Assembly (NCBI GenBank): GCA_018292915.2
Contig: JACVVK020000005.1
Span: forward strand, 1,585,001 to 1,649,000
Direction of reading: 5' to 3'
Length of the DNA: 64,000 nucleotides
Origin: Batillaria attramentaria
Taxonomy: Eukaryota; Mollusca; Gastropoda; Batillariidae
Shown here: positions 10,271-20,796 of the stretch, in pieces
Numbering within the stretch: the first letter of the stretch is position 1
How the letters are laid out: each line of letters begins with the position of its first letter
Position numbers and translations under genes: made by a program
Notes under the pieces: model-generated
What the model saw: only the letters and a program-made list of their open reading frames with translations
Databases searched by the model: none
Told to the model about the DNA's origin: nothing

Positions 10271-10352
10271 GACACGTAGACAGAGAGGAACCAGTTTACA
10301 CTGAAAGTTCAGAGAACACGTCGAATCGAGTCGTCAGGGTAAAGGGTGCGTT

Positions 10353-10524
10353 AGTGTGGTTGGGTGTTTGGGAGTTTAACGTCATTTTCACACCACATAT
10401 AGGTGATATCAAAGGCGGGGCAACGAGAAAAAGACCAGCACAAATATCTGGCCCCAGCGGGGAATCGAACTCACGACTCGAGCATTGAAAGTCCAACACT
10501 CTACCATTCGGCTATCCCGGCGTC
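10353..10524 (-). mobile_element. SINE-A, full-length
   Basis: Complete reverse copy, from GTTTGGGAGTTTAACG through GCAACGAGAAAAAGACCAGC to the tRNA-like head (AATCGAACTCACGACTCGAG, CCATTCGGCTATCCCGGCG). Confidence 0.88.
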
Positions 10525-10682
10525 CCCGTTGTTAGGGAAAAGAAAAGAAGTTGGAAATTCCCTTCAAGCATATCTCATGATCAAAACTTTCCCACGACGA
10601 GAAGTACCTCATCTTGTCCTTAATCAGACTGGCTCCTTCAGAGAACCTCCGGCGCAGCTACAGTAACTGTTGCTTTTACCGT

Positions 10683-11428
10683 CGACTTCACGGACGTTAG
10701 CCTCTGTACTGACGTGAAACAACTTGATCTAACCGAGTCCGAGAAGAGACAACTAATAATGTAAAGAAAAGAAATGGTCGATGACAAAGAAAGTGGACCA
10801 GTTTTGAACAGTTTTGTAGGTGCCGTGTTCTTTCACAGTGTGCACAGAAGCGATGAATTCTGTCGAATTCATCGGCATAGCGCATTTTTCAGCCTGTCTT
10901 AAAAGATTATTGTCCGCATGAGTTGTCTCCCTTGCGTACACAGAACCGCAGGTAGCATGCACTTTATTTTTTCGTGGCAGCTCCGTGCTCTGCCGCGAAA
11001 AATGCGTGCTTGCTGCAGCAAGGGAGACAATCTCTGAGACAGGCAGAAAATGCGCTTCTTTTGTGAGGGGTGAGTGGGTGGGTGTTTGGGAGTTTAACGC
11101 CCGTTTCCACCACGTGAGGGTGATATCAAAGTCGGGGCAAGGAGAAAACAGCCCAGCACAAATAGTCGACCCCAGTCGACAAATAGTCCAATCCATCGCT
11201 CTACCCATTCGGCTATCGCGCCTCCCCGTGCACGCTGTGAAATAACACGACACCTACAAAGTTGCAGTGTTCAGAACTGTCCAGGTGTCTTGTCATCGAC
11301 CATGCATCGATCATGTTTTTGTCAGTCGTTGTTGTTGTTGTTTATTCTTTGTCATTAGTTGTCTCGGCTCAGATCTCGGTTAGCTTGTCAGTTTCACGTC
11401 AGCAAAGAGGCTGACGTCAGTGAAGCCA
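10683..11428. mobile_element. Foldback element F1, complete, with nested SINE-A
   Basis: The left arm (TTCACGGACGTTAGCCTCTG, then GTCGATGACAAAG and TTTCACAGTGTGCACAG) is mirrored by the right arm (GTGCACGCTGTGAAATAACA, then CTTGTCATCGACC and GAGGCTGACGTCAGTGAAG). The arms are about 280-300 bp and imperfect. A SINE-A at 11074-11227 lies in the right arm. The innermost part faces itself around CGTGGCAGCTCCGTGCTCTG. Confidence 0.8.
11074..11227 (-). mobile_element. SINE-A nested in F1
   Basis: Reverse copy with tail GTTTGGGAGTTTAACGCCCG and the head ending ATTCGGCTATCGCGCCTCCC; the tRNA-like part is shortened. It interrupts the right arm of foldback F1. Confidence 0.85.
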
Positions 11429-11693
11429 ATGGTACACAAACCTTACGATACGTCCGCGCGGACGGGATGTTGCCACCAAAGCTCACAGTAAAGTTTGATA
11501 TGTTCTTTCTTCTTTCCTTTCTCCTTCCTGCTATTTTTATGTCTTCACATTTCAATCCATTTTTTCCACGCCAATTTCTCCGCCATGCTTTTATGTAAAC
11601 CAGTTCAGATGAGCACGTACATAAGTGTTTACTTGTCAGTTGTGCTCTCTTACAATGTAATGCTATTTCCTGCTTGACGGTGAGCCTTCATTG

Positions 11694-11876
11694 GGTGTGT
11701 GGGTGGGTGGGCGTTTCGGAGTTTAACGCCCTTTTCCACCACGTAAGGGTGATATCAAAAGACGGGGCAACGAGAAAAAGGCCAGCACAATATTTGGCCC
11801 CAGCCGGGATTCGAACTGACGACCCGAGCATTGAAAGCCTAACGCTCTACCATTCGGCCATTCCGGCTCCCCCGAT
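11694..11876 (-). mobile_element. SINE-A, full-length, 9-bp target duplication
   Basis: Reverse copy flanked by CCTTCATTG at 11685-11693 and 11877-11885. The A/B-box-bearing head (GGGATTCGAACTGACGACCC, CCATTCGGCCATTCCGGCTC) is intact. Confidence 0.88.
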
Positions 11877-12176
11877 CCTTCATTGAATAAAAAAATGTTT
11901 AAACCAATTGTACAGAGAGAGTTGCCCCAGCCTCTATTCTTACTCGACTTGCAAGGGGGTCTACTTAGGACAAGGAATTATCAAAGGGTACGGACTCATT
12001 CCCCGTCCGAGTACAATACACCGTCAGACGCTGTCAGATAACAATTCAGCATCGACCACTTGTAAGTGGTGTCTGAGAAGATATCCTCCAGTAGTTCAAC
12101 AACTGAAGCGACAGGCTCTGTCTCAGACAATTGTGAAATCTTCATACAGACGGAACTGCAACCACTACTAACATAA

Positions 12177-12288
<112 letters not shown>

Positions 12289-12325
12289 CAGATGGTTTAT
12301 TGCATAGGCATTCTGCCCGTTCGCA

Positions 12326-12440
12326 AAGACAGGGCAATGATGAAAACGCCAGCACAAATATTTGGCCCCAGCCGGGATACGAACTCAAGACCCGAGCATC
12401 AGAAGTCCAACGCTCTACCATTCGGCCACCCCGTCTCCCC
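12326..12440 (-). mobile_element. SINE-A, tail-truncated
   Basis: Contains the middle and tRNA-like head (GCACAAATATTTGGCCCCAG, GGGATACGAACTCAAGACCC) but lacks the TTTAACGTCC tail. Confidence 0.85.
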
Positions 12441-12696
12441 CACATTTTGATACACCGAGCTTACTACTGTATTTAGACACAATTCAGTTATCAAAACAAA
12501 AAGAACAACCAATGTGTTAAAATATCAGAAACCAGTCAACTCAGTATAGGACCGAAGCCGAGAAATCCACCTCCGGCGGGAGTGACCCGCACACTGTGCT
12601 GTACAGCAAAGAGCACGTGCTGTTTCGGCTTAGTCCCAAGGCTGAACTGTCTCGCGGCGGTTTTGTTTTTTGTGTGGTGTGCTTTGAACGTGTGGA

Positions 12697-12835
12697 CTTT
12701 CAGTGCTCGGGTCGTGAGTTCGATTCCCGGCCAGGGTCAAATATTTGTGCTGGCCTTTTACTCATTGCCCCGTCTTTGATATCACCCTTAATTGATGGAA
12801 AAGGACGTTTAAACTCCCAAAACGCCCACTCACTC
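12697..12835 (+). mobile_element. SINE-A, 5'-truncated
   Basis: Forward copy beginning inside the tRNA-like part (GGACTTTCAGTGCTCGGGTC) and running through GTTCGATTCCCGG to the tail GGAAAAGGACGTTTAAACTC. Confidence 0.85.
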
Positions 12836-13083
12836 TTTAAAAGCGTTTTAAGCATTTTTGCTGCTCTGATCTCAAGTAATTTCTTCCCGACAGAGGATAT
12901 CCAGGACGAGGAAGGCAAAAGGTCAAGGCACGTGAATTCCACTGTCCGGATTAGTCCACGACGTAAATGCACGACAGAAGCGCTCCCACTGTGACCCACG
13001 TGAAACACATTCAAAGGATTTCTCACCAACACACTCCCATCGGACGAGAAGTTGTCAATATTCTAAACAGGGTGTGTGACCCA

Positions 13084-13680
13084 TCAGTCGTGAGACCCAA
13101 AGGACACTAAAAAGACCAACGGACACGAAAATTGGTGACTATTCTTTGCGTGTGTGACCCATTCGTCGAGTGATCCAAAGGACACTAAAAAGACCAAAGG
13201 ACACGAAAATTGGTGACTATTCTTTACGTGTGTGTGTGACCCAAAAGACACTAAAAAGACCAAAGGACACGAAAATTGGTGACTATTCTTTACGTGTGTG
13301 TGTGACCCAAAAGACACTAAAAAGACCAACGGACACGAAAATTGGTGACAATTCTTTACGTGTGTGACCCATCAGTCGAGTGACCCAAAAGACACTAAAA
13401 AGACCAACGGACACGAAAATTGGTGACAATTCTTTACGTGTGTGTGTGTGTGACCCAAAGGACACTAAAAAGACCAACGGACACGGAAATTGGTGACTAT
13501 TCTTTGCGTGTGTGACCCATTCGTCGAGTGATCCAAAGGACACTAAAAAGACCAAAGGACACGAAAATTGGTGACAATTCTTTACGTGTGTGTGTGTGTG
13601 ACCCAAAGGACACTAAAAAGACCAACGGACACGGAAATTGGTGACTATTCTTCACGTGTGTGACCCATTTGTCGAGTGAC
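13084..13680 (+). repeat. Minisatellite, eight copies of a 65-80-bp unit
   Basis: The core GGACACTAAAAAGACCAA, then CGGACACGAAAATTGGTGAC and TATTCTTTACG, occurs eight times. Copies are separated by GTGTGTGACCCA spacers, some with an added CATTCGTCGAGTGA segment. Copies differ by only a few bases, so the array is young. Confidence 0.95.
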
Positions 13681-13889
13681 CCCCCAGCAGCTTGCCTCCG
13701 CCCCATTGAGTCACCATTCACCCGTGGGATTAATCGGAAATGTCACTGGAGGCGACGGTGGCGGTGTGTTAGGCAAATTTTATTGATCACCAGTGTCGGA
13801 CCTCCGCTGGTGGTAGTACCAAATAACCAGTACGCGAGCCGTGACCAGACCCAGGCCGAGGACGTACTGCCGTGTCAAGGCTGATGCGT

Positions 13890-14205
13890 CCAGCACGTCC
13901 TCCGTCCGTGGAGAGAATTTGATCCTCGCGGGGAACTGTACGTCATACCCCTGAGACACCGAGGACACAGTTCCGGTGAGGCACTAAGCCCCGAAGACAT
14001 TATAAGCCGGTGTCAGTGAAGATTTCTTACGCCTCCGTGAGGGAATTTTTTTTAATCGTCGTGGGACCTGTGCGTCACACTCCTGAGACACCGAGGACGT
14101 AAGTGTAAAAACATTTCTCACGCCTCCATGAGAGAATTTGATCCTCCAAGGAGCTGTGCTGCCTACCCCTGAGACACCGAGGACACAGTTACGGTTTGGC
14201 GAAGG
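13890..14205 (+). repeat. Three-copy tandem repeat, about 120-bp unit
   Basis: The units share CTCCGTGAGAGAATTTGATC-type starts and CCCCTGAGACACCGAGGACA ends at about 13910, 14030 and 14130. They are diverged by small indels. Confidence 0.85.
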
Positions 14206-14315
14206 AAGCCCGCAGACCGTGTGAAGACATATCGGCCGTAGGTCCGTCGAGTCGTTTGTAACGAGGCGGCACGGCAAGAAACCAATCTGTGTTTGTCTGT
14301 CGCTGATGAGTTTGT

Positions 14316-14628
14316 GGGCGTTTGGTACGTTCTATTAGATTTTGGTACATTCTGTAAAAGTGTGGTACATTCTGTGAGAGTTTGGTCCATTCTGTGAGAG
14401 TTTGGTACATTCTGTCAGTTTGGTACATTCTGCGAGAGTCTGGTCCGTTTTGTGAGAGTTTGGTACATTCTGTGAGAGTCTGGTACATTCTGTCAGAGTT
14501 TGGTACATTCTGTGAGAGTTTGGTATATTCTGTTTGAGACTGGTGCATTCTGTGAGAGTTTGGTACATTCTGCGAGAGTTTGGTATTTTCTGCGAGAGTT
14601 TGGTACATTCTGTGAGAGTTCCAGTTGA
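14316..14628 (+). repeat. 20-bp minisatellite
   Basis: About 15 copies of TTTGGTACATTCTGTGAGAG with point changes. Translated open frames across it (NSHRMYQTLTE-type repeats) are considered spurious. Confidence 0.95.
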
Positions 14629-14639
14629 TGTCTCATCGT

Positions 14640-15530
14640 TGATGAATTTGTGAGACTTGGTACGTCCAGTTCTAACTGTTTTACCGTCCCTCTGTCCACC
14701 CAGGACTCGAACTTACACACAGGAAGAGAAGTGAGCGGTTGTTCACACTTTAGGAGACAGCGAGAACAGTGTTTGGGCACGGTCTTGGGACACCTATCAC
14801 GAGCCCAGGTGAGAGAATTGTCCGAGGACCACGCGCGGACACAGACGTTTGGAACTGCAGTCGGCGGCGTTTTGGATTTGTGTCCAGTCTGTAAAAGAAG
14901 CTTCTTTGATCTCAAAATCGGACCAAGCATTGGCGTTCTGGTCCCTCTCAAGGGATACGCTCACAGGGAGGTTTTAAAAAGAAGGATCAGAGCAAACGCC
15001 CATCTTTGAACGAACATCAAGGACAAGCTTGTAAAAAAATAAAATTGTCTTCGATCGAAAGATCAAGACACGTTTCTGCTATAGACACCCCGTCTAGAAC
15101 AAGCGTATAGAAACGTTTTCTTCTATCTCGTAAAATCTAAATCAGGAATCCTTGCCGTTCGGAAATTCATCAAAGAAGTGTTTAGGACGCCGCGTTCTGG
15201 ATCGCAAGATCGGAGTTTCCACTTTTAAACATCAAACTACAACGTGTGTCTTAGATCTCCAAAATCGGAGTAGGCCCCAAAAGGAATTTAATCAAACACA
15301 AACGTATCGGAGGCATTTCCTAGAGCCTACGAGCACAGTGTCCACCCTTTTAGCCCACAGGGCACTCTTCGAGAGAGATAGGAAGCATTTGCCCTGGGAC
15401 TCATTTGCACGTGAGTCTCGAAGACCCACTTACAAGGTACTCATCAAAATTACGGCGCAGAAAGCTGCTCTAGGCCATCACATTGGGACGCTGTTCAAGG
15501 GCGCGGGTGCACGTGGGACCCGAAACTCTC
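14640..15530. other. Upstream region of plus globin, diverged repeats, no gene called
   Basis: Contains a 119-codon and a 127-codon frame with no domain that I recognise. Words such as GGACCAAG, CTCAAAATCGGA and AAGATC recur loosely, suggesting an old repetitive origin like that of the flanking arrays. Confidence 0.4.
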
Positions 15531-16080
15531 TCTAGGACACTCATCAGTAGAAACCGTTTAGGACGCTTCGCCAGGCATCAACTTCATCACGCTTTTCTAG
15601 GACACGTATGTATGTGACACTCGAAGACCGCTTATAAGACTCTCATCAAGAAAATCGTCGAGGACGGTTCTCCAGGCATCAACTTCTGGGCGCTTGTTTG
15701 GGACACGTGAGATTCGAAGACCACATATAGGACACTCATAAGAACAACAGTTTCTCCAGCATTCACTTTCGCAAGCTTGTCTAGGACACGTACATTTAAG
15801 ACTCGTAGGACACTCACAGAACACACCAGACACACATTAAGAAAAACCGGCCAGGAATCTTCTCCAGGCATCCTCATAGGGACGCTCATCAAGGATACGG
15901 TTGCACGTGAGACACGAAGACCACTTGCAGGACACTTGTGAACAGGAGACTCGAAGACCACCTATAGGACACTCGTCCACGTGAGACACAAAGACCACAT
16001 ATAGAGGACACTCGTCAACAGTATCTTCGAGGAAGCTCTCTCCTTCATCCAGCGTCGTCCAGGATACGTGTCACGTACGA
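15400..16080 (+). repeat. Degenerate tandem repeat with multiple CACGTG motifs, directly upstream of plus globin
   Basis: The recurring module is CACGTGAGA(C/T)(A/T)CGAAGACC, then ACATATAGGACACTC, with CTCCAGGCATCAACTTC in between. Perfect CACGTG occurs at 15408, 15510, 15704, 15904 and 15978; ACACGTA or TACGTG variants occur near 15603, 15785 and 16063. CACGTG is the E-box bound by bHLH factors, and it contains ACGTG, the core of hypoxia-response elements. Promoter function is inferred from position only. Confidence 0.65.
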
Positions 16081-16094
16081 GAGACTCGAGAACA

Positions 16095-16255
16095 ATGGGC
16101 AACATACAAGCAGCCTCGTGCATAGACCGTGCAGCAGGCAGCAAGGCACAGTACCTGAACAAGTACCTGACTCCCCAGCAGATCCACGTGGTGCAGGAGA
16201 CATGGGACATCATGAAGGAGGATCTGCCCACGCTCGGCGTCACTGTCTTTCTCAG
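16095..16255 (+). CDS. Globin X-like globin (plus-strand gene), exon 1: N-terminus and helices A-B
   Basis: First coding exon, 53 codons plus two bases. The start ATG has A at -3 and G at +4. The protein begins MGNIQAASC; Gly2, small residues at 6-7 and Cys9 fit N-myristoylation with possible palmitoylation, the pattern known for globin X. Helix A follows (LTPQQIHVVQETW, Trp37 at the conserved A12-type position), then helix B (LGVTVFLR). The exon ends CTCAG then GTAAGT, splitting Arg54 after its second base. This is the ancestral B12.2 phase 2 intron of animal globins. The next exon (63386) restores FLRLFETEPDLKRLF without gap or stop. The likely role is a haem protein, perhaps membrane-associated, in O2, NO or redox handling; this is family inference. 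Earlier in-frame Met at 16068 would destroy the acylation motif and is less likely. Upstream DNA is tandem repeat with CACGTG motifs. Confidence 0.93.
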
Positions 16256-16377
16256 GTAAGTTTTGTTTCATTTCCGGTTTTGTTTGTAAGTTAGCGTGGC
16301 TCAAGGTAAACACCTATTAATCTTTTCGCGGATACCCCCGATACTGTCAGCAATACACAAACAGTGACAACAATTCT

Positions 16378-16735
16378 CAATAGAAACAAAACAAAACAAA
16401 ACTACCCCCCCCCCAAAAAAAAAAAAAACACACACAAAAAAACCAACAACAAACAAACAAAAAACCAACAACAAAAACCAACCAACCAACCAAAAACCAA
16501 CGACAAGAACACAAGAAGAAGAAGAAGAAGAACAACAACAACCACAACAAAGAAACAGCAAAGGAACAAAACACGTCCAACAACCACAACCCCAAAGAAA
16601 AACCATAGTCAAAACAACCGTGTACCAACCAACCAACCAACCAACCAAAAAAAAAGTAAAAAAAACAACAACTAAGAAACAACCGTCCAACCATCCAACC
16701 AACCAACCAACCAACCAACCAACCAACCAACCCAG
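16378..16735 (+). repeat. A/C-only low-complexity tract with (CCAA)n
   Basis: Almost pure A and C on the plus strand: a CnAn junction at 16405, (CAA)n, (AAG)n and a final (CCAA)n array. It starts about 120 bp after the globin donor. Apparent Lys/Asn/Thr-rich frames here are not genes. Confidence 0.95.
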
Positions 16736-16778
16736 AAGCGTTCACGACACGAAGTGCATGTGATTATCTGCATTAGCG

Positions 16779-16783
<5 letters not shown>

Positions 16784-16812
<29 letters not shown>

Positions 16813-16832
16813 GTGTGTAGGTGTGTGTGGGT
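16784..16832 (+). repeat. (GT)n microsatellite
   Basis: Short GT array degrading into AGGTGTGTAGGTGTG. The following 16840-17010 holds only anonymous sequence and a short (GAAC)n. Confidence 0.9.
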
Positions 16833-17156
16833 GTGATGCACCTGGGGATTTGGTTTAAACAGGTTTATTTCGTTGAGATACAAGAATACAGTTTTGAACA
16901 TTGACAAGATAAACTTATAGTATGCTCAATAAGCATTTATTTACAGCAACCTTTTTAGTGGCAGATCACAAAGTGGTTACAAATCACGAGAGAGAGAAAG
17001 AGAGAACGAACGAACGAACGAACGAACGAATCTTTATTTTACAACGGTAAAAAAGGTGTTGGTCGTCAGACCAATTTTCAACCTTGCCGTTGCTAATACT
17101 ACTTAAGAATTGTAAAAAACAACAACTTTGGAATGAAAATGAGAATGAAAAGTACT

Positions 17157-17171
17157 TCACACACACATACG

Positions 17172-17233
<62 letters not shown>

Positions 17234-17263
17234 TACGCACTCCCGTACGCACACACGCGCGCG

Positions 17264-17320
<57 letters not shown>
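17157..17320 (+). repeat. (CA)n microsatellites
   Basis: Two CA arrays joined by ATACGCACTCCCGTACGCAC and a short GCGC stretch. A (GA)n lies at 17413-17440. Confidence 0.96.
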
Positions 17321-17322
<2 letters not shown>

Positions 17323-17884
17323 CCGATACAATGACTAAGCTAGTTGCAAATCAAACAAAGGTAACAGGCCCGTAGGACAGGCCAGACCAAGTAGTGTATA
17401 AAGGGCAATTCACTAGAGAGAGAGAGAGAGAGAGAGAGAGGCATAAACTGGTGAGCATTCTTTTAACACCAGTTTGGAATTTGATATTCTGTATGTTCAA
17501 ACTACTTGGCAGCGAAATTGAAGCCTGCACGAAGCTTATTTCCCTTTCCTTATTGGCACATATGCGTCTTCAGCACTGACTTCAACAAAAACCGCATAAT
17601 CGTGCAGGAAGTTTTCCGCAGTATCACGCATGAACTCATTTCATTCTCCGCGCGGAGCAGAACAGAACACCATGATAATCTGTATTTCCGTCACCGCTAC
17701 TCGAGTCAGTGGCGTCTGGCGTGATAATGGGTGTCCACAGGTAACGACGTTAATTGTATGGCGTGTCTGACGGCGACACGTTGTATACGATGGATTCGTC
17801 CGTCTCCATGGAGAATTGTGCGTAACTGTGGTAACCTCAGCTGGTCGTTGACACGAACCGCTTGTTGACCGCCTTGACAGCAAG

Positions 17885-18066
17885 GGTGGGGTGGGTGTTT
17901 TGGGGGGTTTAACGTCCTTTTCCCACCACATACGGGTGATATCATAGAGGGGGCAACGACGAAAAAGCCAGCACAAATATCTGGCTCCAGCCGGGGATGC
18001 GAACTCACGAGTCACGACCCGAGCATTAGAAGTCCAACGCTCTACCATTCGGCCACCCCGGCTCCT
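17885..18066 (-). mobile_element. SINE-A, full-length
   Basis: Reverse copy from the GGGGGGTTTAACGTCC tail to CATTCGGCCACCCCGGCTCC. Flanks GCCTTGACAGC and GCCTCGACAGC look like a target duplication with one change. The region 17441-17884 shows nothing else. Confidence 0.88.
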
Positions 18067-18116
18067 CGCCTCGACAGCGACGCTCTGGTTTAGTTTTCAG
18101 AAACGGGCGTGTAGGA

Positions 18117-18386
18117 GGGGTGGGTTTGGCGTTTGAGGGCTCAATGTCCTTTTCCCACTATATATGGGTGATGTCACAGAGGGAGGCAACGAGAAAACAG
18201 CTAGGCTTGCACAAATTAATATTAATTGACCCTCCACCACGAAATGAGTCTTCTTGTGCTATTTGTTCATGTTACAAGACGACTCCTTTCGTGGTGGAGG
18301 GTCACATTTGGTCCCAGCCGGGAATCGAACTTACCACCCGAGTGTTGAAAAGTCCAACGGTCTACCGCTCGGCTGGCCCGCCTTCC
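18117..18386 (-). mobile_element. SINE-A, diverged, interrupted by a small MITE
   Basis: An old reverse copy (CTCAATGTCCTTTTCCCACT ... GAATCGAACTTACCACCCGA). The middle is split by a 78-bp foldback at 18227-18304. Confidence 0.8.
18227..18304. mobile_element. 78-bp foldback MITE
   Basis: TGACCCTCCACCACGAAA at the left and TTTCGTGGTGGAGGGTCA at the right are perfect inverted repeats; pairing extends inward (GAGTCTTCTTGT with ACAAGACGACTC) with a few mismatches. It is inserted inside a SINE-A, which proves that it is mobile. Confidence 0.85.
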
Positions 18387-18587
18387 CTGGCGTGTAGGAA
18401 TCGTATCGCATTGTCGAAAACATATTGTATAAATCATATAAACATATAAAGGTAAATCGAAAACAGATAGTAAATAGAAAACAAACAAACCAGACACAAA
18501 AAAAATCCAACAAAAAGTCAATAATAATAATTAAACCAAAAAAGAGAGGTATAAAATAACAGGCGAGAGAGAGAGAGAGAGAGAAAG

Positions 18588-18755
18588 TGGGTGGGTAGGT
18601 GTTTGGGGCTTTAACGTCCTTTTCCACCACATAGGGTGATATCAAAGACGGGGCAACGATGAAAAAGCCAGCACAAATATTTGGCCCCAGCCGGGATCGA
18701 ACTCACGACCCGAGCATTAGAAGTCCAACGCTCTACCATTCGACCACCCCGGCTC

Positions 18756-18757
<2 letters not shown>
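18588..18757 (-). mobile_element. SINE-A, full-length, in (GA)n
   Basis: Intact reverse copy sitting between two GA arrays (18563-18587 and 18758-18797), consistent with insertion into and duplication of GA repeat. Confidence 0.9.
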
Positions 18758-18799
<42 letters not shown>

Positions 18800-18800
<1 letters not shown>

Positions 18801-19260
18801 CATCGTCCGGATAATATATCAAAATTTCTTTTTTTTATGGACAAGGCTAGTCCAATTAGCCAGCCAGGTCCCATCTGTGCAAGTCAAATGAAGCTCGCCA
18901 AAACGCGACAGAGGTTTCCGGCTGCAAGGAAATTTGAGGGTGTCTGGTGTCTTTTGAGGCGATTGTATGTTGCTGAAAACAAATTTGCATTAAAAAAGCG
19001 CATCCAGATGTGAATTAGGAGTGCAAACAAGTTCAACAAAATGTGTTGAGCACCATTCTTTTGTTTGGGTTTGTGTGTCTGTTTTTCTGGTGTGGGCGGA
19101 TTTAAGTGAGATTGAAACTGTATTTTTGCTATGGGGGAAAAGGGGTAGGCGTGACGGTTTTCTTATTATAGTTCTAACGGTCGTCGGACACTTGGACAAA
19201 AATGTGCCTTTCGGGATTCAGTTCGCCCGTTGCTGCTGCTGCTGCTCTCTCTGTCTCTCT
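18800..19260. other. No gene seen
   Basis: Anonymous sequence in both strands, with no element ends or convincing open frame; a short (CTG)n at 19232-19246 precedes the GT arrays. Confidence 0.5.
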
Positions 19261-19261
19261 C

Positions 19262-19263
<2 letters not shown>

Positions 19264-19326
<63 letters not shown>

Positions 19327-19443
19327 TGTGTGTGTGTGTAGACAGTTCTCAGCGTCCTACCCATTCAGGAAAAAGGGCCGTTCGTTCAAAGAAGGCCGTA
19401 TTTCTGTAACATCAGACGCCGCAATATTACAAAAAACGGTCTC

Positions 19444-19525
<82 letters not shown>

Positions 19526-19673
19526 CGCGTGAATCGCGCGGAGCAATAGTAGCGTATCTTTACAAGAGGAGCGCAACAAGTACAAACCACTTCGTTTCCG
19601 TAAAGTTAAATCAAATTCAGTCTTTTTACATTATTAGGAACTAAATTGAAAAAAAGGTGCCCTGGGTCTAGCA

Positions 19674-19746
<73 letters not shown>
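19264..19746 (+). repeat. Three (GT)n microsatellites
   Basis: GT arrays at 19264-19340, 19446-19522 and 19676-19746 are separated by anonymous sequence. Confidence 0.96.
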
Positions 19747-19748
<2 letters not shown>

Positions 19749-19796
19749 CGCTGCAGCCAATTGAATGGCCAACAGGTCTGTGTTGTCCTTGTCTCT

Positions 19797-19900
19797 AATT
19801 GAGCGTGCGTTTTGGGTTCAGTTCGCGGCGCTTTGAGCCGATTCATGAAATTGGGTAAAGCGCCTATACAATACTCATTATTATTATTATTATTATTATA
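19797..19900 (+). mobile_element. SINE-B 3' fragment
   Basis: Forward tail: GAGCGTGCGTTTTGGGTTCA, GCGGCGCTTTGAGCCGATTC, AAAGCGCCTATACAATAC and (ATT)n. It matches the end of the full copy at 1578. Confidence 0.85.
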
Positions 19901-19950
19901 AATACGTGTATATTCATGTATAATTATGCTGTACTTGTTTTGGTATATGG

Positions 19951-20139
19951 TGGGGGGAGCCGGGGTGGCCGAACGGTAGAGCGTTGGACTCTCAATGCTC
20001 GGGTCGTGAGTTCGAATCCCGCCGGCTGGGGCAGCGAAAAACATTAATTTTGTGCTGGCCTTTTTTCTCGTTGCCCCGTCTTTGATATCACCCTTATGTG
20101 GTGGAAAAGGACGTTAAACTCCCAAGCACCCACCCACCC
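19951..20139 (+). mobile_element. SINE-A, full-length, plus tail pieces
   Basis: Forward copy with a complete head (GGGAGCCGGGGTGGCCGAAC, GAGTTCGAATCCCGCCGG) and a small insertion after the B box. A second tail piece follows at 20140-20200 with a run of C, and a third isolated tail lies at 20482-20531. Confidence 0.88.
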
Positions 20140-20204
20140 TTGGTATGTGGTGGAAAAGGACGTTAACCCCCCCCCCCCCCCCAAACACCCACCCAACACC
20201 CTGT

Positions 20205-20330
20205 ACTTCTTTTGTAATCTGTTTGAACCAGATTCTCTGTAATTTGTGTCCTTGCGAGATGCTGTTTCCTTTCGGTATCCGTAAACGGGCGAAAGGAAAT
20301 ACAGTTTTGAATCTTGAATCGTGTAAATGC
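20205..20330 (+). mobile_element. Possible LINE 3'-end fragment
   Basis: GAAATACAGTTTTGAATCTT followed by GAATC resembles the short repeated 3' tails of non-LTR elements (compare ATTCTGTATTCTGTATT at 27094). The assignment rests on tail style only. Confidence 0.25.
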
Positions 20331-20531
20331 ATCCCCTCGGACCGTGTACATCTATGGTCGTGCAGACCTCAACTTCAAAGTGCACCTCATGAGCACAAGC
20401 GATTAATGTGTTCTGTCCACTGTTGTTACGGCGCTAGGCTACTGGACGATGACGGTCAGAAATTGGTTTTCCCTCTTTGTCCATACGTGGTGGAAAAGGG
20501 CGTTAAACTCCCAAACACCCACCCCACCCTC

Positions 20532-20796
20532 TTCCCTCTTTGTCCATTTACGTAGAAACACTTCCATTACCGATTACAAGCCTTCCACACCATTCCTTAA
20601 TTATTAACACTAATTGAAGACCAGACACGGAGGTTTGTGGAGGAGCCAAACGGTTTCATTAAAGTCTGCTTCATTCGGAAAGTCCACACCGGCGTGTGTC
20701 CTCTTTGCGCTCTCAGTTGTGACGTCAGTCACCGCGACAAGTTAAGTCGTGTTTGTGCATGACATACAGTCACTTAGTGCCGAAAGGTCGTATAAT
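20532..20796. other. No gene seen
   Basis: Anonymous sequence with no clear frame. Confidence 0.4.

Noticed and set aside
14650..15009. 119-codon plus-strand frame upstream of the globin
   Set aside because: No recognisable domain, sits in repeat-derived sequence, and has no splice or promoter support.
16068..16094. Upstream in-frame ATG of the plus globin
   Set aside because: It would add MSRTRDSRT and remove the acylation-type start; the ATG at 16095 has a better context. It cannot be fully excluded without RNA data.
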